Origin: Pseudomonas sp. Choline-02u-1 | GTDB lineage: Bacteria > Pseudomonadota > Gammaproteobacteria > Pseudomonadales > Pseudomonadaceae | NCBI RefSeq assembly: GCF_002836515.1 | Contig: NZ_PJBC01000013.1 | Span: 124,001-188,000 of the forward strand | Direction: 5' to 3' | DNA length: 64,000 nucleotides | Shown here: piece by piece, positions 18,882-28,500 of the stretch | Numbering within the stretch: position 1 is the first letter of the stretch | Layout of the letters: the number at the start of each line of letters is the position of its first letter | Notes under the pieces: model-generated | Seen by the model: only the letters and a program-made list of their open reading frames with translations | Told to the model about the DNA's origin: nothing | The model's database searches: none | Program-made: the position numbers and the translations under genes

Positions 18882-19823
18882 TCAGCGCTGGATTTCGCGG
18901 TCGCGATCCAGTTCGTAAGGCAGGTCGAGCACGTGCAACGCGGGGCCTTCAAGGGCGCCCAGATGCAAATCACCGGCTTCGGCAGCTTCGGCCTGCAACA
19001 CGGCCAGGAGTTCAATGTTTCCCTCGGCATTGGCCGCCAGCACCACTTCGCCGATCGAGCTGTTGTGGCTTGGGGCAAACAATTGAGTGCCGGGCTGCGG
19101 CAACTCGGCAGCGTCGAGGCGCAAGCGGTACAGGCGCCGCTTGAGCTTGCCCAGGTATTGCATGCGCGCAACGATTTCCTGGCCGGTGTAGCAGCCTTTC
19201 TTGAAGCTCACGCCGCCGACCGCCTGCAGATTGAGCATCTGCGGAATGAACAGTTCGCGAGTGGAAGGCATGACCTGACCGAGACCGGCGCGGATCTGGC
19301 CCAGCAGCCATTGGTTCAGTTCGGCCTCAGGCAGCGTGGAGGAGAGTTGGCTCTGGATGTTTTGCGCCTGCGCGGCAGGTACCCAGAGTTCAGCGCGACC
19401 GGGCGAGACGCGAATGGCGATCAGGCCGTCATTGCGCACAACACTGTCGGTTTCGGCGGGCAGTGCCAGACCAAGGCTGGTCAGGGCTGCATCGCCATGC
19501 TCCAGGCCGAAGCGCACCCAGGCGGCGCTTTCATCGGTCAGTTTCGATTTGGAGAACACCGCGTACTTTTTCAGGTCGGCCAGCTGTGGCTCGAGCAGTT
19601 CGCTGGCCATCGCCATCACCACGCCGTCACCTTCCAGCACAATGCGGAAACTCGACTGCATGCGGCCTTTCTGTGTGCAGCGGGCGCCAAGGCTGGCGCG
19701 GGTGTCGCTCAGGTAATTGATATTGCAGGTCAACTGGCCTTGCAGGAATTTTCCGGCGTCCGCACCGCGAACCGCGAGTACGCCTTCATGAGACAGGGTG
19801 CAGAAAAAAGCAGAATCGGCCAT
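18882..19823 (-). CDS. ygfZ: Folate-binding tRNA/Fe-S maintenance protein YgfZ
   Basis: The protein has 313 residues and resembles the T-domain of glycine cleavage (GcvT fold). The diagnostic motif KGCYTGQEIVAR is near residue 213, and its Cys is required for function in E. coli YgfZ. FLQGQLTCNINYL near residue 27 also fits. YgfZ uses tetrahydrofolate and supports Fe-S enzymes such as MiaB. It diverges from sdhE, a neighbour it also has in many gamma-proteobacteria. Confidence 0.93.
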   Translation of the reverse strand: MADSAFFCTLSHEGVLAVRGADAGKFLQGQLTCNINYLSDTRASLGARCTQKGRMQSSFRIVLEGDGVVMAMASELLEPQLADLKKYAVFSKSKLTDESAAWVRFGLEHGDAALTSLGLALPAETDSVVRNDGLIAIRVSPGRAELWVPAAQAQNIQSQLSSTLPEAELNQWLLGQIRAGLGQVMPSTRELFIPQMLNLQAVGGVSFKKGCYTGQEIVARMQYLGKLKRRLYRLRLDAAELPQPGTQLFAPSHNSSIGEVVLAANAEGNIELLAVLQAEAAEAGDLHLGALEGPALHVLDLPYELDRDREIQR

Positions 19824-19973
19824 GGGTCATCGCAGGGTAAATAGACTGGGGCACATCATAAGGGGGCAGGGTTGAAATGGGTAGTTGATAAAGGATCAAG
19901 GGTGCCCGACCAAAGCCGACTGTGCGGCCCGCGTCGGGGCTGTATACTGCCCGGCAAATTCGAGGAGGGCTCC

Positions 19974-20228
19974 ATGGTCGAACAAGTTGAACTGAATCGC
20001 CTCTTTTGGCACAGCCGTCGCGGCATGCTTGAACTTGACGTGTTGCTGGTGCCGTTCGTGCAGGAGGTCTATGCGACGTTGAATCAAGTGGATCGCGATC
20101 TGTACGTGCGTTTGCTGACCTGTGAGGATCAGGACATGTTCGGCTGGTTCATGGAGCGCAGCGAGTCGCAAGACCCCGAGTTGCAGCGCATGGTCCGGAT
20201 GATTCTGGATCGTGTCCAGCCCAAGTAA
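19974..20228 (+). CDS. sdhE: Succinate dehydrogenase assembly factor SdhE
   Basis: The protein has 84 residues (family usual size 80-90). The key motif RGMLELD near residue 16 matches the conserved RGxxE that contacts FAD-binding SdhA. It promotes covalent flavinylation of succinate dehydrogenase and fumarate reductase in the cytoplasm. The ATG at 19974 is preceded by GAGGAGGG. An in-frame upstream ATG at 19872 would add a leader with no family support. The end overlaps the ygfX start, and the pair corresponds to E. coli ygfY-ygfX. Confidence 0.95.
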   Translation: MVEQVELNRLFWHSRRGMLELDVLLVPFVQEVYATLNQVDRDLYVRLLTCEDQDMFGWFMERSESQDPELQRMVRMILDRVQPK

Positions 20229-20664
20229 TACGTTCGAGTGCCGCTGGCATGCCTCACGGCAGTTGCTGGCGGCATATCTGTTGGCCCAGGCGTTCGCCAT
20301 GGGTTCGTTGTTTCTGCTGTCGATTCCGCTCTGGGCCAGTCTGCTCGGCGCTTGCGCTTGTGCGCTGCACGGTTTTTGGGTGATGCCAAGGCAGATTCTG
20401 CTGAGTCATCCGAAAGCATTTTGCGGTTTACGGTGCGACGGCGATGGCTGGCAGGTCTGGAATCAGGCTGATGGCTGGCAAGCGGTGCAATTACGCCCTG
20501 ACAGTCTGGCGCTGCCATTGATCGTGGTGTTGCGCTTTCGCCGGCGCGGAGAATGGCGGGTCAGGTCGATCTGCGTGCCACGTGATTCGCGGACGGCGGA
20601 TCTGCACCGACGCCTGCGAGTGCGGCTCAAGTTCAGCAGGCGTAGGTGGGCGGCACCAGAATAG
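20212..20664 (+). CDS. YgfX-family inner membrane protein
   Basis: The protein has 150 residues with a GTG start inside the end of sdhE (17-base overlap). Two closely spaced membrane segments (about 17-33 and 37-55) are followed by a soluble, basic domain containing [22 protein letters not shown]. This is the layout of YgfX/CptA, partner of SdhE (CptB), which has been reported as a toxin affecting the cytoskeleton in E. coli; the role here is not established. Its 3' end overlaps the 3' end of nadB by 32 bases on the other strand. Confidence 0.8.
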   Translation: MSSPSNTFECRWHASRQLLAAYLLAQAFAMGSLFLLSIPLWASLLGACACALHGFWVMPRQILLSHPKAFCGLRCDGDGWQVWNQADGWQAVQLRPDSLALPLIVVLRFRRRGEWRVRSICVPRDSRTADLHRRLRVRLKFSRRRWAAPE

Positions 20665-22249
20665 TGTCGAGCGCTTCGGGCAGCAGGTCCGGGTAGTCGA
20701 GGGTGTAATGCAGGCCACGACTTTCCTTGCGCTCCATGGCTGAACTGATCATCAGCTCGGCGACTTGCGCCAGGTTGCGCAGTTCGATCAGGTCACGGCT
20801 GACTTTATAGTTGCTGTAGAACTCATCAATTTCGTCCAGCAGCAAGCGCACCCGATGCTGCGCCCGTTGCAGGCGTTTGTTGGTGCGCACGATGCCGACG
20901 TAGTCCCACATGAATCGGCGCAATTCATCCCAGTTGTGCGCGATGATCACGTCTTCGTCCGAATCGGTGACCTGACTGGCGTCCCAGACGGGCAGGGCAC
21001 TTGGCGCGGCGACATTGTCGAGTTGCGCAAGAATATCTGCCGCTGCCGAACGGGCATAAACGAAGCATTCCAGCAGCGAATTGCTGGCCATGCGGTTGGC
21101 GCCGTGCAGGCCGGTAAAACTTGTTTCGCCGATGGCGTAGAGCCCCGGTACATCGGTGCGACCGTGCTGATCGACCATCACGCCGCCACAGGTGTAGTGC
21201 GCGGCGGGGACCACCGGGATTGGCTGTTTGGTGATATCGATGCCGAAGCCCAGGCAGCGTTCATAAACAGTCGGGAAGTGATTTTTGACGAACGATTCGG
21301 GCTTGTGGCTGATGTCGAGATACACGCAGTCCACACCCAGACGCTTCATTTCATGGTCAATCGCCCGCGCGACGATGTCACGAGGCGCCAGCTCGGCGCG
21401 TTTGTCGAAGCGATGCATGAAGCGCTCGCCATTGGGCAGCTTCAAGTGCGCGCCTTCACCGCGCAGGGCCTCGGTGATCAGGAAGCTTTTGGCTTGCGGG
21501 TGATACAGGCAGGTCGGGTGGAACTGGTTGAATTCCAGATTGGCCACCCGGCAGCCGGAGCGCCAGGCCATGGCGATGCCGTCACCGCAGGCGCCGTCGG
21601 GGTTGCTGGTATAAAGGTAGACCTTTGCCGCGCCGCCCGAAGCCAGAATCACGAAACGTGCGCCGTAAGTGTCGACTTCGCCAGTGGCGCGGTTCAGCAC
21701 GTAGGCGCCCAGGCAACGATCGCCTGCCATGCCCAAGCGGCGTTCGGTAATCAGATCGACGGCGACGCGCTGCTCCAGCAGTTCGATGTTCGCGTGTTCT
21801 TTGGCCTGGGCCAGCAAGGTTCTGAAGATCGCTGCGCCGGTGGCGTCGGCAGCATGGATGATCCGTCGATGGCTGTGGCCGCCTTCGCGGGTCAGGTGAA
21901 ATTCGAAGCCGCCGTCTTCGGTACCGGACTGTTCGTCACGGGTGAACGGCACGCCCTGGTCGATCAGCCACTGAATGGCTTCGCGGCTGTGCTCGACGGT
22001 GAAGCGTACCGCGTCTTCGTGGCACAATCCGCCGCCCGCGTTGAGGGTGTCATCGACGTGGGATTCGACAGTGTCGGTATCGTCGAGCACCGCAGCGACG
22101 CCGCCCTGAGCCCAGAAGGTCGAACCGTTGGCGAGATCGCCTTTGCTCAATACGGCAATGCGCAGATGACCGGGCAAGGTCAACGCAAGACTCAAACCGG
22201 CAGCACCGCTGCCAATCACCAGAACATCGTGTTGGAACTGTTGGCTCAT
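20633..22249 (-). CDS. nadB: L-aspartate oxidase
   Basis: The protein has 538 residues. The FAD-binding Rossmann motif [15 protein letters not shown] is at residues 9-23. NEQD-type fumarate-reductase-like motifs follow: GGVAAV, the HTYRRI-like [14 protein letters not shown] segment, and [14 protein letters not shown]. It oxidises L-aspartate to iminoaspartate, the first step of de novo NAD synthesis with NadA. The ATG at 22249 starts MSQQFQHDV. An upstream in-frame start at 22360 would add 37 residues unlike the family. Confidence 0.96.
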   Translation of the reverse strand: MSQQFQHDVLVIGSGAAGLSLALTLPGHLRIAVLSKGDLANGSTFWAQGGVAAVLDDTDTVESHVDDTLNAGGGLCHEDAVRFTVEHSREAIQWLIDQGVPFTRDEQSGTEDGGFEFHLTREGGHSHRRIIHAADATGAAIFRTLLAQAKEHANIELLEQRVAVDLITERRLGMAGDRCLGAYVLNRATGEVDTYGARFVILASGGAAKVYLYTSNPDGACGDGIAMAWRSGCRVANLEFNQFHPTCLYHPQAKSFLITEALRGEGAHLKLPNGERFMHRFDKRAELAPRDIVARAIDHEMKRLGVDCVYLDISHKPESFVKNHFPTVYERCLGFGIDITKQPIPVVPAAHYTCGGVMVDQHGRTDVPGLYAIGETSFTGLHGANRMASNSLLECFVYARSAAADILAQLDNVAAPSALPVWDASQVTDSDEDVIIAHNWDELRRFMWDYVGIVRTNKRLQRAQHRVRLLLDEIDEFYSNYKVSRDLIELRNLAQVAELMISSAMERKESRGLHYTLDYPDLLPEALDTILVPPTYAC

Positions 22250-22805
22250 TTCAGGATTCCGCTCAAAGCGACCCGGATTGGGGTTGGCGCAAGACAGCTG
22301 GATCGGCGAGTCAAGACAGCCACACAGCCCACTAGTATATAGAGGGGTTGGACGGCACAATAGCCGGGCTCAGATGGCATTGTGAGACTACTGCGCGGTA
22401 AAAAGTGCTGTGCTTCGTCGGAAGTTTTTTTGCCGAATTCGGAAAAAGACACCTGTATCGGCGCTGAAACAGACTTTTGCGGCCAGGGTTGCGCAATGTC
22501 GAGTGGGTACGGCTATAAATAATTGGAACTTTTGCCAAAGGCCCAAGATCAATAGACGGTGCCAGAAACCAGGGACAGTGTCGGCTTCAGTGCGGAATCT
22601 GCGTTTGGGTTCCTGCCGGCGAAACCGATAACAAGATTATTCGCGCAGCCGGTTTATCCCGCGCTGCGTTTTTCGTGCGTGCCAAATCAGAGCTCGCAGG
22701 AAACTTGCTTGGAGGGGGAGAACTTTTGCGAAAAGCCCGAGTCTATGTTTGCAAGTCTGGTCGTTTAGTAATGCAAGTCTCCTCCGGGCTTATCGAGGAG
22801 TGTTC
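22250..22805. promoter_or_regulatory. nadB/algU divergent region with AlgU-type promoter
   Basis: No gene is seen in these 556 bases. An AlgU (sigma-E) type promoter is visible: GAACTT at 22720-22725 and, after 16 bases, TCTAT at 22742-22746. It closely resembles the autoregulated P1 promoter reported for algU in P. aeruginosa, as I recall it. It implies positive feedback by AlgU on its own operon. The rest must carry the nadB promoter, which I cannot assign with confidence. Confidence 0.7.
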
Positions 22806-23387
22806 ATGCTAACCCAGGAAGAGGATCAGCAGCTGGTCGAACGCGTTCAGCGTGGCGACAAGCGAGCTTTCGATCTGCTGGTGCTGAAATATCAGCATAA
22901 AATTCTCGGGTTGATCGTGCGATTTGTGCACGACACCCATGAAGCCCAGGACGTTGCTCAGGAAGCCTTTATCAAGGCGTATCGGGCACTTGGAAATTTC
23001 CGCGGTGACAGTGCGTTTTATACGTGGCTGTACCGTATCGCCATTAACACGGCGAAGAACTACCTGGTTTCCCGCGGCCGTCGGCCGCCGGATAGCGATG
23101 TAAGTTCGGAGGATGCAGAGTTCTATGATGGCGATCACGGCCTCAAGGATCTTGAATCGCCAGAACGTGCATTGCTGCGGGATGAGATCGAAGGCACTGT
23201 CCATCGAACCATCCAGCAACTACCAGAGGATTTGCGTACGGCTTTAACTTTACGTGAATTCGATGGTCTGAGTTACGAGGACATTGCGAGCGTCATGCAA
23301 TGTCCGGTGGGTACCGTGCGCTCCCGGATTTTCCGCGCTCGGGAGGCCATCGATAAAGCCCTGCAACCGTTGTTGCAGGAAAACTGA
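22806..23387 (+). CDS. algU: RNA polymerase sigma factor AlgU (RpoE family)
   Basis: The protein has 193 residues, the exact size of Pseudomonas AlgU. Sigma region 2 (DLLVLKYQHKILGLIVRFVHDTHEAQDVAQEAF near residue 25) and region 4 (LREFDGLSYEDIASVMQCPVGTVRSRIFRARE near residue 150) are clear. It directs envelope-stress and alginate/exopolysaccharide genes. The chosen ATG at 22806 follows CGAGGAG; a longer frame from 22749 adds a non-family leader. It heads algU-mucA-mucB-mucD and is held inactive by MucA at the inner membrane. Confidence 0.97.
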   Translation: MLTQEEDQQLVERVQRGDKRAFDLLVLKYQHKILGLIVRFVHDTHEAQDVAQEAFIKAYRALGNFRGDSAFYTWLYRIAINTAKNYLVSRGRRPPDSDVSSEDAEFYDGDHGLKDLESPERALLRDEIEGTVHRTIQQLPEDLRTALTLREFDGLSYEDIASVMQCPVGTVRSRIFRAREAIDKALQPLLQEN

Positions 23388-23417
23388 GACAGCGGCGACA
23401 GCCAAGAGAGGAACGCC

Positions 23418-24005
23418 ATGAGTCGTGAAGCCCTGCAGGAATCGCTGTCCGCAGTGATGGATAACGAAGCGGACGAACTGGAATTGCGTCGAGTGCTCAG
23501 CGCACTGGATGATGTTGATACCCGTGAGACCTGGGCTCGTTACCAGATCGCTCGGGCAGCCATGCACAAGGATCTGCTGCTTCCGCGTCTGGATATCGCT
23601 GCGGCAGTATCTGCTGCGCTGGAAGACGAAACGGCTCCGGCCAAAGTGTCCCGCAGCCCATGGCGTAACCTGGGTCGCCTCGCTGTTGCCGCTTCGGTAA
23701 CCGTTGCCGTTCTGGCCGGTGTTCGCCTGTACAATCAGGACGAGATCGCTGGTGTTGAACTGGCCCAGCAGTCGAATCAGCCAACTCTGGCCACTCCACA
23801 GGTCAAAGGTCCGGCAGTTCTGGCTGGTTACAGCGAAAGCTCGGAAGCGACTGGTCCTATGGCTAACGGCGTTCTGCAGGGTCAGCCAGGCTGGCATGAC
23901 CAGCGTCTGCCAGGCTACCTGCGTCAGCATGCTCAGCAGGCTGCCCTCAAGGGAACTGAAAGCGCGCTGCCATACGCACGTGCCGCAAGCCTGGAAAACC
24001 GTTAA
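23418..24005 (+). CDS. mucA: Anti-sigma factor MucA
   Basis: The protein has 195 residues. The N-terminal AlgU-binding domain (about 1-80) starts MSREALQESLSAVMDNEADELELRR. One membrane segment lies at about 85-102 (LAVAASVTVAVLAGVRLY), followed by a periplasmic C-terminal domain that binds MucB. The frame is intact, so the common mucA truncation that causes mucoidy is not present. Regulated cleavage by AlgW and MucP releases AlgU, as known for P. aeruginosa. Confidence 0.96.
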   Translation: MSREALQESLSAVMDNEADELELRRVLSALDDVDTRETWARYQIARAAMHKDLLLPRLDIAAAVSAALEDETAPAKVSRSPWRNLGRLAVAASVTVAVLAGVRLYNQDEIAGVELAQQSNQPTLATPQVKGPAVLAGYSESSEATGPMANGVLQGQPGWHDQRLPGYLRQHAQQAALKGTESALPYARAASLENR

Positions 24006-24013
24006 GGAGGATC

Positions 24014-24979
24014 ATGCGCGCCATCCCTCTACTTTCGCTTCTGCTCAGTGGCTGGTTCATAGTTCCAGCCCACGCTGACGAGGCCCAGGACTGGTTGACC
24101 CGTCTGGGCCAGGCCGAGCAGCAGCAAAGCTTCCACGGTACTTTCGTTTACGAGCGCAACGGCAGTTTTTCCACGCACAACATCTGGCATCGTGTCCAGA
24201 ATGGCCAGGTCCGCGAGCGGTTATTGCAGCTCGACGGCTCGGCTCAGGAAGTCGTGCGCATTGATGGACGTACTCAATGCGTCAGCGGCACCCTGATTGC
24301 GGGATTGGGTGATTCACCCAACGCTGCCGCCCGTGCGCTGGATCCCAAAAAGCTGAAGAATTGGTATGACCTTGCCGTCATTGGCAAGTCGCGCGTGGCT
24401 GGCCGCGATGCAGTGATTGTGTCGCTTACGCCTCGCGATCAGCACCGTTACGGTTTCGAACTGCACCTGGACAAAAAAACCGGGCTGCCGCTCAAGTCGT
24501 TGCTTTTGAACGATAAAGGGCAGTTGCTCGAGCGTTTCCAGTTCACCAGCCTCGATACTGATGAAATCCCGTCGGACAAGGAATTGCTGGCGGCCGCCGA
24601 TTGCAAGCCGATCAACATCGCCAGCGACAAAGCTTCTGCGGCGAAGGCTTTGCAGAACTGGCGTTCGGACTGGCTGCCGCCAGGCTTCGAGCTGACCAGC
24701 AGCAGTTCGCACAAAGATGCGCAGACCAAGACTCAGGTGAGCAGCCTGATGTACGACGATGGTCTGGCGCGTTTCTCGGTGTTCCTTGAACCCTTGAATG
24801 GTGCGACCGTCACCGACACCCGCACTCAGTTGGGCCCGACCGTTGCGGTATCCCGTCGCCTGACCACGCCGCAAGGTGAAATGATGGTCACGGTGGTTGG
24901 CGAAATTCCGATTGGCACCGCTGAACGAATCGCTCTGTCGATGCGTAACAACGATGGCGCTGCAACCAGCAAGCAGTGA
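24014..24979 (+). CDS. mucB: Sigma-E regulatory protein MucB (RseB family)
   Basis: The protein has 321 residues with a signal peptide ending near residue 21 (GWFIVPAHA). An N-terminal LolA-like domain (FHGTFVYERNGSFSTHNIWHRV) and a smaller C-terminal MucB/RseB domain follow. It sits in the periplasm, binds the MucA tail and protects it from the site-1 protease; lipoproteins or lipids relieve this. AAGGAGG lies just before the ATG, and only 8 bases separate it from mucA. Confidence 0.95.
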   Translation: MRAIPLLSLLLSGWFIVPAHADEAQDWLTRLGQAEQQQSFHGTFVYERNGSFSTHNIWHRVQNGQVRERLLQLDGSAQEVVRIDGRTQCVSGTLIAGLGDSPNAAARALDPKKLKNWYDLAVIGKSRVAGRDAVIVSLTPRDQHRYGFELHLDKKTGLPLKSLLLNDKGQLLERFQFTSLDTDEIPSDKELLAAADCKPINIASDKASAAKALQNWRSDWLPPGFELTSSSSHKDAQTKTQVSSLMYDDGLARFSVFLEPLNGATVTDTRTQLGPTVAVSRRLTTPQGEMMVTVVGEIPIGTAERIALSMRNNDGAATSKQ

Positions 24980-25068
24980 GCTGATTTCAGTCATTTCCAC
25001 TTCGTCTTCGAGACGTCGAAATGTTTGCTGAGCATTTTCATTTGCAAAACCCCTGAAAATTTTTTATA

Positions 25069-25093
25069 GGTCAGAGCCTCACGGCTCTGGCCT
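25069..25093 (+). terminator. Hairpin in the mucB-mucD gap
   Basis: GTCAGAGCC and GGCTCTGGC form a stem (one G-T pair) around a short loop, followed by a T/G-rich tract. It could be a partial terminator or attenuator inside the algU operon, in the 208-base space where other Pseudomonas carry mucC. Confidence 0.5.
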
Positions 25094-25187
25094 TGTTTGT
25101 TGTTCCCGGAACAAAAATGCCGGTCTGTGGTTTCCGGTGTTCCTTTGCTCCATATCGCTTAACCCTGCTCGTCGTAACGGGAGCTGT

Positions 25188-26621
25188 ATGTCGATACCTA
25201 GTTTGAAGTCTTACCTTTCCATCTTCGCCACCGTGCTGTTGCTCGGTCAGGCGGTCCCTGCTGCGCAAGCGGCCGATCTGCCTGATTTCACCCAGTTGGT
25301 CGAACAAGCATCGCCAGCGGTGGTGAACATCAGTACCACGCAGAAACTGCCGGACCGTCGCGTGAATCAGCAGATGCCGGATCTTGAAGGCCTGCCACCG
25401 ATGCTCCGCGAGTTCTTCGAGCGCGGCATGCCGCCTCAGCAGCGTTCCCCGCGTGGGGATGGCCGCCAGCGTGAAGCGCAGTCGCTAGGCTCGGGTTTCA
25501 TCATTTCGCCGGATGGCTACATCCTGACCAACAACCATGTGATCGCCGATGCCGACGAAATCCTCGTCCGTCTGGCCGATCGCAGCGAGATGAAAGCCAA
25601 GCTGGTCGGCACCGATCCACGCTCCGACGTGGCGTTGCTGAAAATCGAAGGCAAGGATCTCCCGGTGCTCAAGCTCGGCAAATCCCAGGACCTGAAGGCT
25701 GGCCAGTGGGTGGTGGCAATCGGTTCGCCATTCGGCTTCGACCACACCGTGACTCAAGGCATCGTCAGCGCCGTCGGTCGCAGCCTGCCGAACGAAAACT
25801 ATGTGCCGTTCATTCAGACCGACGTGCCGATCAACCCGGGCAACTCCGGTGGCCCGCTGTTCAACCTGAACGGTGAAGTGGTTGGCATCAACTCGCAGAT
25901 CTACACCCGCTCCGGCGGCTTTATGGGGGTGTCGTTCGCCATTCCGATCGACGTGGCCATGGATGTTTCCAACCAGCTCAAGAGCGGTGGCAAAGTCAGC
26001 CGTGGCTGGCTCGGCGTGGTCATTCAGGAAGTGAACAAGGACCTGGCCGAGTCGTTCGGTCTGGACAAGCCAGCCGGCGCCCTCGTTGCGCAAATCCAGG
26101 ATGACGGCCCGGCGGCCAAGGGTGGCCTGCAAGTCGGTGACGTGATTCTAAGCATGAATGGCCAGCCGATTGTCATGTCCGCTGACCTGCCACATCTGGT
26201 GGGCGCGCTGAAGGCTGGCGCCAAAGCCAATCTGGAAGTGATTCGTGAGGGCAAGCGCAAGAATGTCGAGTTGACCGTCGGCGCGATCCCGGACGAAGAC
26301 AAAGAGCTGGGTGCACTGCCGAAATCCGGTGCTGAAAGCAGCAGCAACCGCCTCGGTGTTGCGGTCGTCGAATTGACCGCCGAGCAGAAGAAAGCCTACG
26401 ACCTCAAAGGTGGTGTGGTGATCAAGGAAGTGCAGGACGGTCCTGCAGCCCTGATCGGTCTGCAGCCGGGTGACGTGATTACACACCTGAACAACCAGGC
26501 CATCGGCTCGGCGAAGGAGTTCACCGACATCGCCAAGGCGCTGCCGAAGAACCGTTCGGTGTCGATGCGCGTGCTGCGTCAGGGCCGTGCCAGCTTCATC
26601 ACCTTCAAGCTGGCTGAATAA
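25188..26621 (+). CDS. mucD: Periplasmic serine protease/chaperone MucD (HtrA/DegP family)
   Basis: The protein has 477 residues. It has a signal peptide (AVPAAQAAD), a trypsin-like domain with His (TNNHVIAD, about 117), Asp (PRSDVALLK, about 147) and Ser (NPGNSGGPLF, about 221), and two PDZ domains (about 270-360 and 385-470). It degrades misfolded envelope proteins and limits AlgU activation. The ATG at 25188 follows GGGAGCTGT; an upstream frame start at 25137 is not family-like. mucC is absent between mucB and mucD, as in other non-aeruginosa Pseudomonas. Confidence 0.96.
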   Translation: MSIPSLKSYLSIFATVLLLGQAVPAAQAADLPDFTQLVEQASPAVVNISTTQKLPDRRVNQQMPDLEGLPPMLREFFERGMPPQQRSPRGDGRQREAQSLGSGFIISPDGYILTNNHVIADADEILVRLADRSEMKAKLVGTDPRSDVALLKIEGKDLPVLKLGKSQDLKAGQWVVAIGSPFGFDHTVTQGIVSAVGRSLPNENYVPFIQTDVPINPGNSGGPLFNLNGEVVGINSQIYTRSGGFMGVSFAIPIDVAMDVSNQLKSGGKVSRGWLGVVIQEVNKDLAESFGLDKPAGALVAQIQDDGPAAKGGLQVGDVILSMNGQPIVMSADLPHLVGALKAGAKANLEVIREGKRKNVELTVGAIPDEDKELGALPKSGAESSSNRLGVAVVELTAEQKKAYDLKGGVVIKEVQDGPAALIGLQPGDVITHLNNQAIGSAKEFTDIAKALPKNRSVSMRVLRQGRASFITFKLAE

Positions 26622-26641
26622 GCGAGCAACAAGGTAAAAAG

Positions 26642-26669
26642 AAACCGCCTCGAAAGAGGCGGTTTTTTT
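26642..26669 (+). terminator. Intrinsic terminator of the algU operon
   Basis: A perfect 10-bp stem (AAACCGCCTC / GAGGCGGTTT) with a GAAA loop is followed by a T-run, 20 bases after the mucD stop. Confidence 0.95.
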
Positions 26670-26697
26670 GTGTCTGAAGTTTGTCTGCCGGAAACAC

Positions 26698-28131
26698 TCA
26701 GCCCATCATGTCCTTGACCATGCGTTCCTGCTCCATCAGCTCGCGCTGGCGGGCATCGATGCGCGAGGAGAGCGGGAAGTTATTGCCAGCCTTGCGCTTG
26801 GCGAAGTCCAGTTGCTGGATGGCCTGACGGTAGTCGCCGACCAGCGCAAAGTACTCGGCCCGCGCCTGATGCAGGCCGATGATATTGCCCGACAGGCCAC
26901 GAGTTTCGGCAACCTGATACCAGACGTCCGGATCATCCGGGCGAGACTTGAGCAAGCTGTCCAGCGCCTTCTCGGCATCGGCGGCGCGGTTCTGTTTCAG
27001 CAACAGATCGACGCGCACCTGATTCAGCGGATAGTTGCCCGGAAACTGTGTGAGCATGCGGTCGACCCGCGATTGCGCGTCGGGCAGGCGATTGTTGGTG
27101 ATGTCCAGATCGACCTGAGCGAGGTTGTAGATGATCTCGTTGGGTGACTTGGCCAACAACTGCTTGAGGTTCTCGCGGGCTTCGTTGAGCTGGCCGCCCT
27201 TGATCTGCGCGATGGCCAGGCCGTAACGCGCGACATCGTTTTTCGGATTTTCATCCAGCAGAGCGCGGAAACGCTTGGCGCCCAGCCCTGGTGTTTCTTC
27301 GTAGATCAACTGCACCCGCGCGCGAATCAGTTGATAGCGCATGCTGTCTTCGATGCCACCCGGTTTCGCCTGCTCGGCGCGGTTGCGGGTGTCGGCGATA
27401 CGCGACTCGGTGACCGGGTGAGTCAGGAGGAATTCCGGTGGCTTGGCATCGAAGCGGTACTGGCGCATCAGGCGTTCGAACATGGTCGGCATCGAGCGCG
27501 GGTCGTAACCGGCCTTTTCCAGGTTGAGGATGCCGATACGGTCGGCTTCCTGTTCGTTCTGCCGCGAGAAGCGCCGTTGTTCCTGCAACGCCGCAGCCTG
27601 GGTGCCGGCGATGGTAGCGATACCGGCATCACCGCCACCCGCGGCGGCAATCACGATACCGGCCAGCAACGCGGCCATCATCGGCACCTGCATGCGTTGC
27701 GAGGCTTCCACTCCGCGAGCAAAGTGGCGTTGCGACAAGTGCGCCAATTCGTGAGCGAGCACCGAAGCGTATTCACCTTCGGTCTGCGCGTTGAGGAACA
27801 GCCCGCCGTTGACGCCGACCACGCCGCCCGGTGCAGCGAAGGCGTTGAGTTGCGGGCTGTTGATCAGAATGAACTCCAGGCGTCGGTCGGACACCTGGCT
27901 GGTTTCAACCAGTTTATAAACGCTGGACTCGACGTAATCCTTGAGCTGCGGATCGTTGAGCTGGGAAACCTGACTGCGCAGCATGGCGAGCCAGGCGCGG
28001 CCGAGCTGGTATTCCTGTTGCGGCGAGACGATGGCAGAACTGGCGTCGCCGAGTGACGGCAGATCGTCGGCAAAGCCTGGTGAGGCGAGCAGGCAAGCGA
28101 GCGTCAGCAGGGTAGGGCGCAGAAAAGTCAT
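26698..28131 (-). CDS. bepA: Periplasmic M48 metalloprotease with TPR domain, BepA-like
   Basis: The protein has 477 residues. It has a signal peptide (LLASPGFADD), an M48 domain with the zinc motif HELAHLSQRHF near residue 134 and downstream Glu in NEQEADRIGI, and a C-terminal TPR domain (about 300-470). BepA helps LptD and other outer-membrane proteins to assemble and degrades stalled ones. The ATG at 28131 gives MTFLRPTLL, a proper signal start; the frame extends to 28152. It is convergent with mucD. Confidence 0.92.
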   Translation of the reverse strand: MTFLRPTLLTLACLLASPGFADDLPSLGDASSAIVSPQQEYQLGRAWLAMLRSQVSQLNDPQLKDYVESSVYKLVETSQVSDRRLEFILINSPQLNAFAAPGGVVGVNGGLFLNAQTEGEYASVLAHELAHLSQRHFARGVEASQRMQVPMMAALLAGIVIAAAGGGDAGIATIAGTQAAALQEQRRFSRQNEQEADRIGILNLEKAGYDPRSMPTMFERLMRQYRFDAKPPEFLLTHPVTESRIADTRNRAEQAKPGGIEDSMRYQLIRARVQLIYEETPGLGAKRFRALLDENPKNDVARYGLAIAQIKGGQLNEARENLKQLLAKSPNEIIYNLAQVDLDITNNRLPDAQSRVDRMLTQFPGNYPLNQVRVDLLLKQNRAADAEKALDSLLKSRPDDPDVWYQVAETRGLSGNIIGLHQARAEYFALVGDYRQAIQQLDFAKRKAGNNFPLSSRIDARQRELMEQERMVKDMMG

Positions 28132-28229
28132 GCACAAAGCCTTAGAAGACAAAGACCGTACTGTAGCCGGACACCGAAGCCGCGACCAGATATTCTAGGC
28201 AGCTCGACAACCCGAACCGGAGTGACGCA

Positions 28230-28469
28230 ATGACCGACGCTGTAGCCCATGACGTGGAACTGGACGCCAGTGGCCTGAACTGTCCGTTGCCGTTGCTCAA
28301 GGCAAAAATGGAACTCAACAAACTGCAGAGCGGCGCAGTACTCAAGGTCATCGCCACGGATGCTGGTTCGCAGCGCGACTTTCGTACGTTTGCCAAACTG
28401 GCCGGTCACGCGCTGCTGCGTGAAGAGGACGAGGCCGGGGTCTACCGTTACTGGTTGAAAAAAGCCTGA
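28230..28469 (+). CDS. TusA-like sulfur carrier protein
   Basis: The protein has 79 residues. The family motif LDASGLNCPLPLLKAK near residue 11 carries the active Cys in CPxP. TusA-like proteins pass persulfide sulfur to tRNA thiolation or other sulfur pathways; which one this serves is unclear because Pseudomonas usually has more than one copy. GGAGTGACGCA precedes the ATG, and the next gene starts 31 bases after its stop. Confidence 0.9.
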   Translation: MTDAVAHDVELDASGLNCPLPLLKAKMELNKLQSGAVLKVIATDAGSQRDFRTFAKLAGHALLREEDEAGVYRYWLKKA

Positions 28470-28500
28470 AAAGCCGCGCTAAAAATCGTAGGGATTATTG

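Noticed and set aside
20765..22342. 525-codon plus-strand frame
   Set aside because: Antisense to nadB over nearly its full length; no family resemblance.
23418..24005. mucA truncation as in mucoid strains
   Set aside because: The reading frame is full length (195 codons), so there is no sign of a mucoid mutation.
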